DNA of 64,000 nt from Oscillospiraceae bacterium NTUH-002-81 (GTDB lineage: Bacteria; Bacillota; Clostridia; Lachnospirales; Lachnospiraceae): the NCBI GenBank assembly GCA_032620915.1, contig CP136052.1:279001-343000 (forward strand), in the 5' to 3' direction. Made by a program: the position numbers and the translations under genes. A model generated the notes under the pieces. The model did not search any database. It was not told the origin of the DNA and saw nothing but the letters and a program-made list of their open reading frames with translations. Shown here piece by piece: positions 27,376 through 37,308 of this stretch; within the stretch, counting starts at the first letter, position 1; every line of letters begins with the position of its first letter.

Positions 27376-27404
27376 TTGATTTGTGGAAGAATTATCTCTA
27401 TAAT
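27376..27404 (+). promoter_or_regulatory. ftsH promoter
   Basis: TTGATT (27376-27381), 17-base spacer, TATAAT (27399-27404), 29 bases before the ATG. Confidence 0.7.
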
Positions 27405-27432
27405 ATTAGTATTGCAAAACAGGAGGAACACT

Positions 27433-29547
27433 ATGGATAATAATAACAACAGGAAAAACAGTCCCGGCGGGGGCCGTAATCCGAAGAATAGAACGAATAT
27501 GCTCATATTCATGATCCTGGCAGTGATCGTGCTGTCATCCATGTACTTTATGCGCAGTATTTATTCTGACGCCACAGAACAGGAGGTTCCCTATTCCGAG
27601 TTCGTGGAACTGGTGAAGGACGGCAAGGTGGACAGTGTCGTCATGAAGTCTGACCGGATCACCTTTGAGATGAAGGAGGATGCGGATAAGAAGGAAGTCT
27701 CCGGGCTGTCCGGTGCCCAGGTGACATATTACACCGGTGTTTTCCCGGATGAGGATTTGAAAAATATGCTGGCGGAGTATGGTGTGACGACTTACTCCAG
27801 GGAGGTGCCGGATACAACGGGCGCTGTGCTGTACAGTATCCTGAGTTATCTGATCCCTATCGTTCTTATGGTGGGCGCATATGTGTTTATCATGGGCCGT
27901 ATGTCCAGAGGCGGCGGTATGATGGGCGTCGGCAAGAGCAAGGCGAAGGTTTATATGCAGAAGGAGACCGGTGTGACGTTCAAGGACGTAGCCGGTCAGG
28001 ACGAGGCCAAGGAATCCTTACAGGAAGTAGTTGATTTCCTGCATAACCCCGGAAAATATACAAAGATCGGTGCCAAGCTGCCCAAGGGCGCGTTGCTGGT
28101 GGGCCCTCCGGGAACCGGTAAGACGTTGCTGGCAAAAGCGGTGGCAGGAGAAGCAAACGTGCCCTTCTTTTCCCTGTCCGGTTCTGATTTCGTGGAAATG
28201 TTTGTGGGTGTGGGTGCGTCCCGTGTCCGCGACCTGTTTGAGGAAGCCAAGAAGATGGCGCCCTGTATCATTTTTATTGATGAGATCGATGCCATCGGCA
28301 AACGCCGCGACAGTGGACTGGGCGGCGGCAATGATGAGCGGGAGCAGACGCTGAACCAGCTGCTGTCCGAGATGGATGGTTTTGATACGTCCAAGGGGCT
28401 GTTGATCCTGGCGGCAACCAACCGGCCGGAGGTGCTGGATCAGGCGTTGTTGCGACCGGGCCGTTTTGACCGGAGAGTTATCGTGGACAAGCCGGATCTG
28501 AAAGGCCGTGTGAATATCCTGAAAGTGCATTCCAAGGATGTTCATCTGGATGAGACTGTCGATCTGGAAGCAATCGCGCTGGCAACCAGCGGTGCGGTGG
28601 GTTCCGATCTGGCCAATATGATCAATGAAGCTGCCATTCTGGCAGTCAAGGACGGAAGAAACATGGTTTCCCGGAAGGATCTGTTCGAGGCCGTGGAAGT
28701 CGTTCTCGTTGGTAAGGAGAAGAAAGACCGGATCCTCAGCAAGGAAGAGCGCCGCATCGTTTCCTACCACGAAGTGGGACATGCGCTGGTCAGCGCCCTG
28801 CAGAAGGATTCCGAGCCGGTACAGAAGATCACCATCGTGCCCCGTACCATGGGCGCTCTGGGCTATGTGATGAACGTGCCGGAGGAAGAAAAGTATCTGA
28901 ACACGGAGAAAGAGATCCGTGCTATGCTGGTGGAATTTGTGGCGGGCCGTGCGGCGGAGGAGATCGTTTTTGATACGGTAACCACCGGTGCAGCCAATGA
29001 TATCGAGAAGGCCACCCGGATCGCGCGGGCCATGGTGACCCAGTACGGTATGTCGCCGAAATTTGGCCTGATCGGTCTGGAGACGGTGGAGAACCAGTAT
29101 CTGTCCGGCAGAACCGTGCTCAACTGCAGCGATGAGATGGCGGCAGAGGTTGACCGGGAAGTCATGCAGATCCTGAAGGATTCCTACGCGGAGGCCAAAC
29201 GGCTTCTGACGGAGAACCGGGAAGCACTGGACAAGATTGCGGCATTCCTGATTGAGAAAGAAACCATCACCGGCAAAGAATTTATGGAGATCTTCCATCA
29301 GGTGCGCGGCGACCAGCCAGAGAGCACAGAAGGGGAGAAATCCAGAATCTCCGAGAAGCAGATTGGATTGCCGGAGGCTGCGGAGTCAGTCAAGACAGAG
29401 GAACCCGCTGCGGCAGGTGAGACTGCTGTGACAGGCGAAGAAACAGCAGAACACGTTGCAGAGACGGATGTTGCCAGAGCAGAGATAGCTGAAGGAGCAG
29501 AAGCTGAGCAGGCTGCAGCGAAAGCAGAGACAGAGGACGTTGAGTAG
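27433..29547 (+). CDS. ftsH: ATP-dependent zinc metalloprotease FtsH
   Basis: Membrane-anchored hexameric AAA+ protease that degrades damaged membrane proteins and regulators. In order: TM1 ([17 protein letters not shown]), extracytoplasmic domain, TM2 ([20 protein letters not shown]), AAA domain with Walker A GPPGTGKT, Walker [12 protein letters not shown] and the SRH ([19 protein letters not shown]), then the protease domain with HEVGH zinc site. The last ~70 residues are a low-complexity Ala/Glu/Thr tail beyond the usual end. 704 residues. AGGAGG lies 7 bases before the ATG at 27433. Confidence 0.97.
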   Translation: MDNNNNRKNSPGGGRNPKNRTNMLIFMILAVIVLSSMYFMRSIYSDATEQEVPYSEFVELVKDGKVDSVVMKSDRITFEMKEDADKKEVSGLSGAQVTYYTGVFPDEDLKNMLAEYGVTTYSREVPDTTGAVLYSILSYLIPIVLMVGAYVFIMGRMSRGGGMMGVGKSKAKVYMQKETGVTFKDVAGQDEAKESLQEVVDFLHNPGKYTKIGAKLPKGALLVGPPGTGKTLLAKAVAGEANVPFFSLSGSDFVEMFVGVGASRVRDLFEEAKKMAPCIIFIDEIDAIGKRRDSGLGGGNDEREQTLNQLLSEMDGFDTSKGLLILAATNRPEVLDQALLRPGRFDRRVIVDKPDLKGRVNILKVHSKDVHLDETVDLEAIALATSGAVGSDLANMINEAAILAVKDGRNMVSRKDLFEAVEVVLVGKEKKDRILSKEERRIVSYHEVGHALVSALQKDSEPVQKITIVPRTMGALGYVMNVPEEEKYLNTEKEIRAMLVEFVAGRAAEEIVFDTVTTGAANDIEKATRIARAMVTQYGMSPKFGLIGLETVENQYLSGRTVLNCSDEMAAEVDREVMQILKDSYAEAKRLLTENREALDKIAAFLIEKETITGKEFMEIFHQVRGDQPESTEGEKSRISEKQIGLPEAAESVKTEEPAAAGETAVTGEETAEHVAETDVARAEIAEGAEAEQAAAKAETEDVE

Positions 29548-29737
29548 AAGTAGACTGTAACGGAGGCTGAGACGGCAGAGAAGAACGCCAACGAAGATCG
29601 TTGCCGAGAGTGAGTAATTGCCGGGCACGATTCGATATGGGAGATGCTTTAACCTGTGCAGGGAGATACTGCGATATATGCGATGTCATCTGTTTCAGAT
29701 ATATAAAAGTTAGATATGGATACAAGAAAACACGGAG

Positions 29738-29768
29738 CCTCGGGGAATTTTCCCCGGGGTTCTGTTTG
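29738..29768 (+). terminator. ftsH terminator
   Basis: CCTCGGGGA pairs with TCCCCGGGG (one wobble) and is followed by a T-rich stretch. Confidence 0.7.
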
Positions 29769-29789
29769 CTTTCCGGCAAGTTTTCCTAT

Positions 29790-29818
29790 TTGACAGAAAG
29801 CCCGCTTTTCGCTACACT
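29790..29818 (+). promoter_or_regulatory. mgtC promoter
   Basis: TTGACA (29790-29795), 17-base spacer, TACACT (29813-29818), 40 bases before the ATG. Confidence 0.65.
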
Positions 29819-29857
29819 TGGGGGTAGAAAATGACAGGGTGACCGGGAGGCGTGTAT

Positions 29858-30556
29858 ATGGAGAAAATGGCCTGGATTTCTTATCTTCGGGAATTAAATG
29901 TGCTGTCACTGACGCTGCGTATCGTGCTGGCAGTGTTTTGCGGTGGAATCATCGGTTATGAGCGGGGAAAACATCAGGAGGCAGCGGGGTTTCGTACCCA
30001 TATCCTCGTCTGTGTGGGTTCTGCCTGCACCATGCTGGTGGGACAGTACATGGTGACGGTGCTGGGACAGAATACCGATCCGGCCCGTATCGGCTCCCAG
30101 GTGGTAAGCGGCATCGGTTTCATCGGCGCGGGTACGATCATTCTCAACAGCCGCCACCAGATCAAGGGCGTGACGACGGCGGCAGGCCTCTGGGCGTCTG
30201 CTGCCATGGGGCTGGCTGTGGGTGTGGGCTTTTATGAGTGCGCCATCATCATGTGCATCGTTTTGCATTTTACGCTGAAACGGCTGAACCAGATGGACGA
30301 TCAGTATGTCAAGCTGACGACAGATGCCAGGATTTACATGGAATACGAGAAAGATTTCCATTTCAGTCAGGTGGTCCGTGCCTTGCGGGAAAACGGCTGG
30401 CGGATCGTATTTCTGGAGCCGGTAACGGAGGAAAGCGCCGTGGGCGCATCCGTGCAGTTTATCATGCGCGGGGAGGAAGACAAAGGCGTTTCCAAAGAAG
30501 AAATGCTGGAAAAAATCCGCAAAATGCAGGATATCTGGTATATAGAAGAGCTGTAG
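29858..30556 (+). CDS. MgtC/SapB family membrane protein
   Basis: 232 residues. Four to five N-terminal helices carry the MgtC signature (AVFCGGIIGYERGKHQEAAGFRTH and QVVSGIGFIGAGTI). A soluble C-terminal ACT-like domain of ~85 residues follows. MgtC proteins are linked to growth in low Mg2+ and, in pathogens, to control of the F-type ATPase; the role in a commensal anaerobe is not settled. GGGAGG lies 7 bases before ATG 29858. A MATE transporter gene follows after 13 bases, probably in the same transcript. Confidence 0.9.
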   Translation: MEKMAWISYLRELNVLSLTLRIVLAVFCGGIIGYERGKHQEAAGFRTHILVCVGSACTMLVGQYMVTVLGQNTDPARIGSQVVSGIGFIGAGTIILNSRHQIKGVTTAAGLWASAAMGLAVGVGFYECAIIMCIVLHFTLKRLNQMDDQYVKLTTDARIYMEYEKDFHFSQVVRALRENGWRIVFLEPVTEESAVGASVQFIMRGEEDKGVSKEEMLEKIRKMQDIWYIEEL

Positions 30557-30569
30557 GAGGAAGAGAACA

Positions 30570-31913
30570 TTGGAACTGCGATTTTCAAATCAGGATCTGA
30601 AAAAGCTGATCATTCCGCTGGTCATCGAGCAGGTGCTGGCGATCTCGGTGGGCGTGGCCGACACGGTCATGGTATCCCATGTGGGCGAGGCGGCGGTGTC
30701 CGGGGTGTCTCTGGTGGACATGATCAATGTCCTGTGTATCCAGCTGTTTGCAGCACTGGGTACCGGCGGCGCGGTGGTGTGCGCTCAGTTTATCGGACAG
30801 AAGCGCAAAGAACCGGCCTGCCAGTCCGCAGATCAGCTTATTCTTATCTCCGCAGTCATCAGTGTGATGGCCATGGCGGTCTGCCTGGCTTTTGGCGAGC
30901 CCATCATTCGGCTGGCTTTTGGAAAAATTGATGCAGATGTGATGGAAAATGCCAGAATTTATCTCATGATCACCAGTCTGTCTTTCCCGTTTGTGGCCGT
31001 TTATAACTCCTGTGCTGCGCTGTTTCGGGCCATGGGTAATTCCCGGATCTCCATGCTGACCTCCCTGGTGATGAACATCATCAACATCAGCGGCAATGCC
31101 ATCCTTATCTTTGGCCTGCACTGTAAGGTGGAGGGCGTGGCTATTCCCTCAGTGGTTTCCCGGGCGGTGGCGGCGGTCATCATGCTGCTCCTTATTCGCA
31201 ATCCAAAGCTGCCGGTACATACAGGCCGGAAAATCTGCCTGCGCTTTGAACGGAAAATGATCGGCCGGATCCTGGGCATCGGCGTGCCCAGCGGCATGGA
31301 GAGCTGTTTTTTTAATCTGGGAAAGATCGTGGTGCTGTCCATCATCTCTGCCTTTGGCACAACACAGATCGCAGCCAATGCGGTGGCAAACAATGTGGAC
31401 AACGTATGCTGTATTCCGGGAAATGCCATGGGGCTTGCCATGATCACCGTCATTGGGCAGTGCGTGGGTGCCGGGGATGTGGAGCAGGTAAAATATTACA
31501 CGAAAAAGCTGATGAAAATCACCTATGTTACCATGTCGTCGCTGATCATTGTGATCCTGTTGTCCCAGCCGCTGATCTTCCGCATGTATAACCTCTCTCC
31601 GGAAACCATGGCGCTGGCGAAAATCCTCATGAGCATGCATAACATCACGGCGCTGTTTCTTTGGCCGCTGGCGTTTACTTTTCCCAACATGCTCCGCTCC
31701 TGCAACGATGTGGCCTACACCATGGTCGTTTCCATCGTGTCCATGTGCGTCGGGCGGATTTTGTTCGGATTTATCCTGGGAAAATATATGGGCTACGGTG
31801 CCATCGGCGTGTGCGCGGCCATGCTTCTGGACTGGGTGTTCCGCCTGACCTTTTTCCTCATCCGGTATTTTCGGGGCAACTGGAAGAAAACCATGTTCCG
31901 GTATGCGGGGTAA
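30570..31913 (+). CDS. MATE family efflux transporter
   Basis: 447-residue twelve-helix exporter, second MATE in the window and only distantly like the one at 7129. N-terminal DLKKLIIPLVIEQVLAISVGVADTVMVS matches the MatE repeat start. The start is TTG, supported by AGGAGG 9 bases upstream. It closely follows mgtC, suggesting co-transcription. Substrate unknown. Confidence 0.9.
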   Translation: MELRFSNQDLKKLIIPLVIEQVLAISVGVADTVMVSHVGEAAVSGVSLVDMINVLCIQLFAALGTGGAVVCAQFIGQKRKEPACQSADQLILISAVISVMAMAVCLAFGEPIIRLAFGKIDADVMENARIYLMITSLSFPFVAVYNSCAALFRAMGNSRISMLTSLVMNIINISGNAILIFGLHCKVEGVAIPSVVSRAVAAVIMLLLIRNPKLPVHTGRKICLRFERKMIGRILGIGVPSGMESCFFNLGKIVVLSIISAFGTTQIAANAVANNVDNVCCIPGNAMGLAMITVIGQCVGAGDVEQVKYYTKKLMKITYVTMSSLIIVILLSQPLIFRMYNLSPETMALAKILMSMHNITALFLWPLAFTFPNMLRSCNDVAYTMVVSIVSMCVGRILFGFILGKYMGYGAIGVCAAMLLDWVFRLTFFLIRYFRGNWKKTMFRYAG

Positions 31914-31957
31914 CTGGGCCGTCTGTCTGGATGGCGGGCGGAATTTTTGGAAACCCC

Positions 31958-31986
31958 TTGTAAATAAAGAGGGGTTCCACTATAAT
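31958..31986 (+). promoter_or_regulatory. guaA promoter
   Basis: TTGTAA (31958-31963), 17-base spacer, TATAAT (31981-31986). It lies inside an AACCCCT/AGGGGTT hairpin that may also end the MATE transcript. No purine riboswitch core was recognised in the ~50-base leader. Confidence 0.65.
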
Positions 31987-32044
31987 AAAAAACAGTGAGC
32001 AACACAAAAATTGTGAGAGAAAACGAAACAAAGGAGGAACTGCC

Positions 32045-33622
32045 GTGAATAAGGAAATGGTGATCGTGCTTGATTTCGGCGGGCAGTACAACCAGCTGGT
32101 TGCCAGACGTGTCAGAGAATGTAACGTATACTGCGAAATATATTCTTACAGAACCGATATAGAGAAGATCAAAGCAATGCATCCCAAGGGAATTATCCTG
32201 ACAGGAGGACCAAACAGCTGCTATGAGCCGGATTCACCGACTTACACAGAGGAGCTTTTCAAACTGGGGATTCCGGTGCTTGGTCTCTGCTATGGCGCAC
32301 AGCTGATGTCTCATGTACTTGGCGGAAAAGTAGAGCGCGCAGAAGTAAGAGAGTATGGAAAGACAAAAGTTCTGATTGATAAAAAGACATCCAAGGTATT
32401 CGAGGGGGTATCTCCTGAGACTATCTGCTGGATGAGCCATTTTGACTACATTTCCAAAATCGCGCCCGGCTTCGAGATCACAGCCCATACGGCGGACTGC
32501 CCGGTGGCAGCCGCTGAAAATGAGGCAGAGAAGCTGTATGCGATCCAGTTCCATCCGGAAGTACTTCACACCGCAGAAGGCACGAAGATGATCAATAACT
32601 TCGTAAAAAATGTCTGTGCATGTGCAGGCGACTGGAAGATGGACGCCTTTGTAGAGCATACAGTAAAAGAAATCCGGGAGAAAGTCGGAGACGGCCGGGT
32701 ACTTCTTGCCCTGTCCGGCGGTGTGGATTCTTCCGTTGCAGCGGGCCTTCTTTCCCGGGCCATCGGAAAACAGCTGACCTGTGTATTTGTGGATCATGGC
32801 CTCCTTCGTAAAAATGAAGGCGACGAAGTGGAAAACGTATTTGGCCCCAATGGACAGTTTGACCTGAATTTTATCCGTGTCAACGCACAGGAGAGATATT
32901 ACAAGAAACTGGCCGGTGTCACCGAGCCGGAGGCAAAACGGAAAATCATCGGCGAAGAATTCATCCGTATTTTTGAGGAAGAGGCAAAGAAGATCGGCGC
33001 TGTGGATTTCCTGGCGCAGGGAACCATTTACCCGGATGTGGTAGAGAGCGGTCTTGGCGGAGAATCTGCGGTGATCAAATCCCATCACAATGTGGGCGGC
33101 CTTCCGAAGAATGTTGATTTCAAAGAAATCATCGAGCCCCTTCGTGATCTGTTCAAAGACGAAGTGCGCAAAGCAGGTCTGGAGCTTGGCATCCCGGAGA
33201 AACTGGTATTCCGTCAGCCCTTCCCCGGTCCGGGGCTTGGCATCCGCATCATCGGCGAAGTAAATGCAGAAAAAGTGCGGATCGTACAGGATGCAGATTA
33301 CATCTACCGTGAGGAAGTTGATAAAGCAGCGGAAGCCTATAAGAAAGAGCATGGCATCGCTCCCGCATGGATGCCGAACCAGTATTTCGCAGCCCTCACC
33401 AACATGCGTTCCGTTGGCGTTATGGGTGACGAGAGAACCTACGATTACGCCGTGGCACTGCGTGCCGTCAACACCATCGACTTTATGACTGCTGAGTCTG
33501 CTGAGATTCCCTTCGCAGTTCTTCAGACGGTGATGAGCAGGATCATCAATGAGGTGAGAGGGGTCAATCGAGTATTCTATGATCTCACCAGCAAGCCGCC
33601 GGGAACGATTGAGTTTGAGTAA
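32045..33622 (+). CDS. guaA: GMP synthase (glutamine-hydrolysing) GuaA
   Basis: Converts XMP to GMP. The N-terminal class I amidotransferase domain has the catalytic cysteine in LGLCYGAQL and the His-Glu pair in QFHPEV. The ATP-pyrophosphatase domain has the P-loop [12 protein letters not shown], and the C-terminal dimerization domain ends in PPGTIEFE. 525 residues, full length. The start is GTG with AAGGAGG 7 bases upstream. The 3' end of guaA is a known attachment site for integrative elements, and AT-rich accessory DNA begins right after it here. Confidence 0.97.
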   Translation: MNKEMVIVLDFGGQYNQLVARRVRECNVYCEIYSYRTDIEKIKAMHPKGIILTGGPNSCYEPDSPTYTEELFKLGIPVLGLCYGAQLMSHVLGGKVERAEVREYGKTKVLIDKKTSKVFEGVSPETICWMSHFDYISKIAPGFEITAHTADCPVAAAENEAEKLYAIQFHPEVLHTAEGTKMINNFVKNVCACAGDWKMDAFVEHTVKEIREKVGDGRVLLALSGGVDSSVAAGLLSRAIGKQLTCVFVDHGLLRKNEGDEVENVFGPNGQFDLNFIRVNAQERYYKKLAGVTEPEAKRKIIGEEFIRIFEEEAKKIGAVDFLAQGTIYPDVVESGLGGESAVIKSHHNVGGLPKNVDFKEIIEPLRDLFKDEVRKAGLELGIPEKLVFRQPFPGPGLGIRIIGEVNAEKVRIVQDADYIYREEVDKAAEAYKKEHGIAPAWMPNQYFAALTNMRSVGVMGDERTYDYAVALRAVNTIDFMTAESAEIPFAVLQTVMSRIINEVRGVNRVFYDLTSKPPGTIEFE

Positions 33623-33629
33623 AAAAATG

Positions 33630-33671
33630 GAGCTCGGAAATCCAGTGTTTATGCGGGTTTCCGGGCTCTTG
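33630..33671 (+). terminator. guaA terminator
   Basis: GAGCTCGGAAATCC pairs imperfectly with GGGTTTCCGGGCTC, then CTTGTT. Confidence 0.65.
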
Positions 33672-33704
33672 TTATGTGATTTGAGTACAAATTGAGTGTA
33701 AAAT

Positions 33705-34259
33705 TTAGACAATTGGGGGATCTAAAATCAAATCTGATATTTCGATTATTTTATTAATATAAATGGTATAATAGCTACTAGAGGTTCTACGATTTATTTT
33801 TGTTAAATAACTATCTGGTTCAATAAATGTTCCATTTCCTAAACACGTTTTGATATATTTTGTTCTTGATTCGTTACTTTCATGTGCTATGTAATTGCGT
33901 AAGGTAATCATTTGGTTAAAAAGAGTATTATTATCAGCTACATTGAAAATAATGTTAAAGGGGCTGTTTACAAAAATGTGAGGTGCTAATGTTTCGATTT
34001 TTTTGATATAATCAATGTATTGCTTGTCACCTCGTAGAATTGCACGTAAATGTTCCTCATCGGTAAAAGCTAATTTCCTTTGAGGGCAGTATCCCTTACT
34101 GCTTGGAACACCAATACAATAACTTTCAAAAATTTTTGAGAGATATTGTTCGAACTTTACATATATTTTAAAAAAACTGGCTTCATATAATAAGGCTATA
34201 TTAGGTTGCAAGGAAGCATTACATTGTTGGATATAGGTTTTTAAAGCGTCATTTTCCAT
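33705..34259 (-). CDS. HEPN-domain protein (MAE_28990-like), partner of the DUF262 gene
   Basis: 184-residue helical protein with a HEPN motif R-N-Y-I-A-H (R121-x4-H126), the RX4-6H signature of HEPN RNases. The layout resembles the MAE_28990/MAE_18760-type HEPN domains often found beside DUF262 proteins. Its ATG shares one base with the DUF262 stop (TAATG), so the two are translationally coupled and likely act together. Predicted role: RNase effector of a defence or toxin-antitoxin pair; unproven. AT-rich, unlike the neighbouring guaA. Confidence 0.7.
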   Translation of the reverse strand: MENDALKTYIQQCNASLQPNIALLYEASFFKIYVKFEQYLSKIFESYCIGVPSSKGYCPQRKLAFTDEEHLRAILRGDKQYIDYIKKIETLAPHIFVNSPFNIIFNVADNNTLFNQMITLRNYIAHESNESRTKYIKTCLGNGTFIEPDSYLTKINRRTSSSYYTIYINKIIEISDLILDPPIV

Positions 34260-35374
34260 TATAAATCCCCTGCAATATAGTTGCTTAAGAACTTGACTCG
34301 TTCAAATCTTTCTGTTTTATTTGTTGTTCTAGTACGATGTAACTTCTCAAATTCAGTAAATTCAACATACATATCGTACCATGAAGCTTTGTCTATGATA
34401 CAGCGTTCAAAATGATTTTCAAACTGTGCAAGTCTATCTAATAAACAAGGCATATGTTCGCTTATGTGTTCACTTGAATATTCGGATTTGCGAGGTGCAT
34501 CTAAGACTGGCAATCCATATAATTGATGGACTAATGCAGCAAAAAGGGTATAAAAATATTGTTTTCCAGAAAAACAATGAATGTTGCCATTAAGGTATTC
34601 ATAGATAGAATTTATTACCTTCATTGTTAAATCAAATTTGGGCTTAATGGTTTCATAATCATCAAAAGATTTATCAAATTTGCCGTAAAGCCTGTCTATG
34701 CTTGTAGGAGTATCGGAATCAATACCATTAATAAAAATATTCAATAACATTGAAACTAATTCAACATCATCCATTCTAGAAAACTGTTTGTCGGTAAAAA
34801 TTTTGTTATTGTAAAAAATATCACGATATTCTGCAGCCGTATTGTATGCAGCGACTTTAAATTCGCCCCAGAATTTTGAGTTTCGGATTTCTTGGCGATT
34901 TAATACGCAATTGTTCGTGTTTAAACGTGCAAACATATCATAAATAACGGTATCATCTTTTTCACTAATTACTTCTACAAACAAATCATAATCTAAAAAT
35001 TGCTCTTGGACATCTTCATCTAAATCTTTATAATACATTCCGCCAAATTCTTCATTGTGAGATTTTGAAATTGAAAATTTATTATCAACGAATTCCGTAA
35101 TAGCACGTAATCGTTGTTGGCCGTCAATGATTTCTCTATAAGTTTTTTTTGTGGCAACATCTATTGCTTGTCGCATAAAGATTGGAGGAATAGGCAAACC
35201 TCGAAGAATAGTATCAATTAAGTATGATTTTGCCTTTTCGTTCCAAACGCTATTGCGCTGATATTTCGGAGATAATTCTAATTCCCCATTGTCATACCAC
35301 TGTAAAATATCATTGATTTGAATTATTTTAGGTGCTTTTTTTTTGAGCATAGCTATGACCCCATTGATTTTCAT
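34259..35374 (-). CDS. DUF262 (GmrS-like ParB/Srx-fold) protein
   Basis: 371 residues. The N-terminal DUF262 domain shows LSPKYQRNSVWNEKAKSYLI, the diagnostic IDGQQRLRAI and the distal RLNTNNCVLNRQEIRNS. In GmrSD-type enzymes this fold binds and hydrolyses nucleotides. No DUF1524 HNH nuclease domain is present; the coupled HEPN protein may supply the effector activity. GAGGAGG lies 7 bases before the ATG. A weak TATAAT lies at 35438-35443, and the candidate small RNA gene is immediately upstream. Confidence 0.82.
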   Translation of the reverse strand: MKINGVIAMLKKKAPKIIQINDILQWYDNGELELSPKYQRNSVWNEKAKSYLIDTILRGLPIPPIFMRQAIDVATKKTYREIIDGQQRLRAITEFVDNKFSISKSHNEEFGGMYYKDLDEDVQEQFLDYDLFVEVISEKDDTVIYDMFARLNTNNCVLNRQEIRNSKFWGEFKVAAYNTAAEYRDIFYNNKIFTDKQFSRMDDVELVSMLLNIFINGIDSDTPTSIDRLYGKFDKSFDDYETIKPKFDLTMKVINSIYEYLNGNIHCFSGKQYFYTLFAALVHQLYGLPVLDAPRKSEYSSEHISEHMPCLLDRLAQFENHFERCIIDKASWYDMYVEFTEFEKLHRTRTTNKTERFERVKFLSNYIAGDL

Positions 35375-35474
35375 GATTTTACCTCCTCATTTAAGGATAT
35401 AGAATAGTATGTAATCCTATGAAGAGATAATACATATATTATATACGATTTTATGAAAAAAAGAAATATTAGAC

Positions 35475-35534
35475 AAAAAATAGAACGCCGTCGCAACGCC
35501 GTCCTTACAAAAACACATAGGTTTTTATGATTCT
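35475..35534 (-). ncRNA. Candidate ~60-nt small RNA between Abi_2 and DUF262 genes
   Basis: A complete small transcription unit lies here on the minus strand. The promoter is perfect consensus, and the transcript would start near A35534. The RNA folds into AAAAAC-loop-GUUUUU and then a GC-rich hairpin at 35504-35483 (GGACG, G.G mismatch, CGU, UGCG loop of the UNCG type, ACG, CGUUC), followed by six U. The second stem also reads as a direct repeat of ACGGCGTT. It contains no open reading frame. It could be an RNA partner of the adjacent Abi_2 HEPN protein, or an attenuated leader of the DUF262 operon. Confidence 0.6.
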
Positions 35535-35540
35535 GAAAAT

Positions 35541-35569
35541 ATTATATGCGTGTTGCTCCGATTTGTCAA
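35541..35569 (-). promoter_or_regulatory. Perfect sigma-A promoter of the small RNA
   Basis: On the minus strand TTGACA (35564-35569), 17-base spacer, TATAAT (35541-35546). TTGTCAA about 20 bases further upstream forms an inverted repeat with the -35 TTGACAA, a possible operator. Confidence 0.8.
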
Positions 35570-35674
35570 TATTTCCTGGCCAAAATGTCTTGACAAATTA
35601 TAGCATTTTTTCAAAAGAACGCAGAAATAACTTTGCATGCAAATTCGTAATTGCTTTTGATTAATTCATTACTT

Positions 35675-36592
35675 TTAAAGAAACTTTTTTTTCTCTGGCA
35701 TTCGATTGAAGAACAAATATTTCAGTTCTTTTATTCTATGATGCCTCACCTTATCGGATACTACTAATTTGTATACATAAAGTAGGCAAGTAAATTCCAA
35801 CATAGGTCTACATGACAATTTCTTCTGTCGCTGATTTGAATTTATAGAGATAATTTTAGAAATTTCTTGGCTTATCTCTTGAGGAGCTCTTGAAGTTCCG
35901 TGTGCCAAATCAGTCAAAATACAATTATTGTGTGCAGCTCCATTTCTAAGGCTTTTAACCAAATTTATTACAGGTGTAGATAACTTCGGAAAATTTCTGG
36001 AAGAATAATAAAATTCATAAAATTTGATAAAGTCTCCAAATGTAAGCATCTCTAGCAAAACCCATGCAGGACAATCATCATATGCAACAATTTTATTTTC
36101 CTTTTTCTGCTTTGCTGTATTATATATGCGTTGAATAGTAAAATATTTATGAATCAAATCACTTGTAAAGGGGGAAGAACTGGTGGCTTCGAGTTTTCCA
36201 ATAATATAAGTGTTTTGAGCTAAAAAGCATTTTACAATATCATAACCGTCTGTAGACGGATCGCTTTCAATGTCTTTTAACATTTTAACTTTCAAGTCGT
36301 GCTCAATGTCCAAGCACATTTTTGAAACAATAAAACGAAAATGCATATCAATAGTAGATAATTTTTGCAAATATGCAAAGTCTAAACAGATGTATTTGCC
36401 GTTATTGATACCTTTTGTATGTTTTTGATAGTTTTTTCGGTATGCGGCTGTTCGGAGATAATTATTAATATTTGCCAAGTAGTTTTCTGCATCGCTTTCA
36501 GAGGTATGTTTAAAACTAATACCTTTTTCGTTTTTCATCTTTGCAATTAGTTGCTGAGCTGTTTGTTTTGGTTTGTCGGTTCTATTTCCCAT
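35675..36592 (-). CDS. Abi_2 (AbiD/AbiF-like) HEPN abortive infection protein
   Basis: 305 residues. Abi_2 features are present in order: a basic N-terminus (KPKQTAQQLIAKMKNEKGI), FAYLQKLSTIDMHFRFIVSKM...DIEHDLK, CPAWVLLEMLTFGDFIKFYE, and the HEPN catalytic motif R216-N-G-A-A-H221. Related AbiD/F proteins abort phage infection. AbiF is reported to be a toxin held by a neighbouring noncoding RNA and to be an ancestor of Cas13. Here an XRE regulator lies 34 bases upstream and a candidate RNA gene about 140 bases downstream. A phage or toxin role is inferred. AT-rich, probably acquired. Confidence 0.85.
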   Translation of the reverse strand: MGNRTDKPKQTAQQLIAKMKNEKGISFKHTSESDAENYLANINNYLRTAAYRKNYQKHTKGINNGKYICLDFAYLQKLSTIDMHFRFIVSKMCLDIEHDLKVKMLKDIESDPSTDGYDIVKCFLAQNTYIIGKLEATSSSPFTSDLIHKYFTIQRIYNTAKQKKENKIVAYDDCPAWVLLEMLTFGDFIKFYEFYYSSRNFPKLSTPVINLVKSLRNGAAHNNCILTDLAHGTSRAPQEISQEISKIISINSNQRQKKLSCRPMLEFTCLLYVYKLVVSDKVRHHRIKELKYLFFNRMPEKKKFL

Positions 36593-36626
36593 AGAAAATC
36601 TTCTTTCTGAATCTGTGTTTATAGAT

Positions 36627-37281
36627 TTAGTTATTAAAGTAGTCTGAATTTACTTTTACTTTAACCTCGTCAGAAGTATCAAGCAATATCTGACTTTTCT
36701 GTAATTCCAATTCCACTTTTTCTTTTGTCTCTACAATTTCTTCAATCGCAGCCTTAGTAGCATCATGCGGATTATTCCCAGCAGATTTCAAAGCACTCTG
36801 GTAGATAAAGTTCATTTTTTCCCATTTTAACAGGTCATTGAATACCTTGTAACTTCTGATATTCAACAAAGCATCCTGTAATGCCAGAGTATGTGCTTTC
36901 CCTCTGTTGGTATATCCGATTTCGAGATAAGAAGAAAGAATCGGATTCAGATGGATAGATACAGTATCGTCCTTTAACATCTTGTCTTCTCCACGCTCTC
37001 CGCTGATCTGGAGGATGCCGGAATTACAAAGGACCATAAGTACGCCCATCAGATCACCGACTGTTTCCAGACGAAGTCCGGCAGTGTCACTGCCATTCAA
37101 AGCATTATAACTGACACCGAGTGCAGCTGCAATTTTCTCTAACTGAGGAGGTTGTGGCTGCATTTTATTGGTTTCGTATTTTCGGATAGAAACCGGATGG
37201 ATGCCGGTCAGTTCAGCCAGTTTATCTTGCGTGATGCCGATTTGCTTTCGGCAGTATTTGATTTTTTTCTCCTATGGTCAT
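36627..37281 (-). CDS. XRE family regulator of the mobile element (one extra A)
   Basis: N-terminal HTH (EKIKYCRKQIGITQDKLAELTG, HPVSIRKYE) followed by about 150 residues without a named domain, ending in a charged helix. The HTH and the rest are in different frames because the run at 37262-37268 has seven identical bases where six keep the frame. Bridged length is 217 residues. GGAGG precedes the ATG at 37281. It is divergent from the excisionase/integrase genes and upstream of the Abi_2 gene. GCTACA/TGTAGC sites in both promoters are its likely operators. Confidence 0.8.
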
Positions 37282-37308
37282 TTTTATTGTCCTCCATGTA
37301 TCGAGATG

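Larger units (their letters stand above)
29548..29857. other. 310-base intergenic region between ftsH and mgtC
   Basis: Holds the ftsH terminator (29738-29768) and the mgtC promoter (29790-29818). The first ~180 bases show no coding signal on either strand. Confidence 0.5.

Noticed and set aside
28018..29298. 426-codon open frame antisense to ftsH
   Set aside because: Shadow of the ftsH coding sequence; no recognisable motifs.
31987..32044. Purine riboswitch in the guaA leader
   Set aside because: The leader is about 50 bases with no purine aptamer core.
32234..33712. 492-codon open frame antisense to guaA
   Set aside because: Lies wholly opposite the unmistakable guaA gene, with no family features; a shadow frame.
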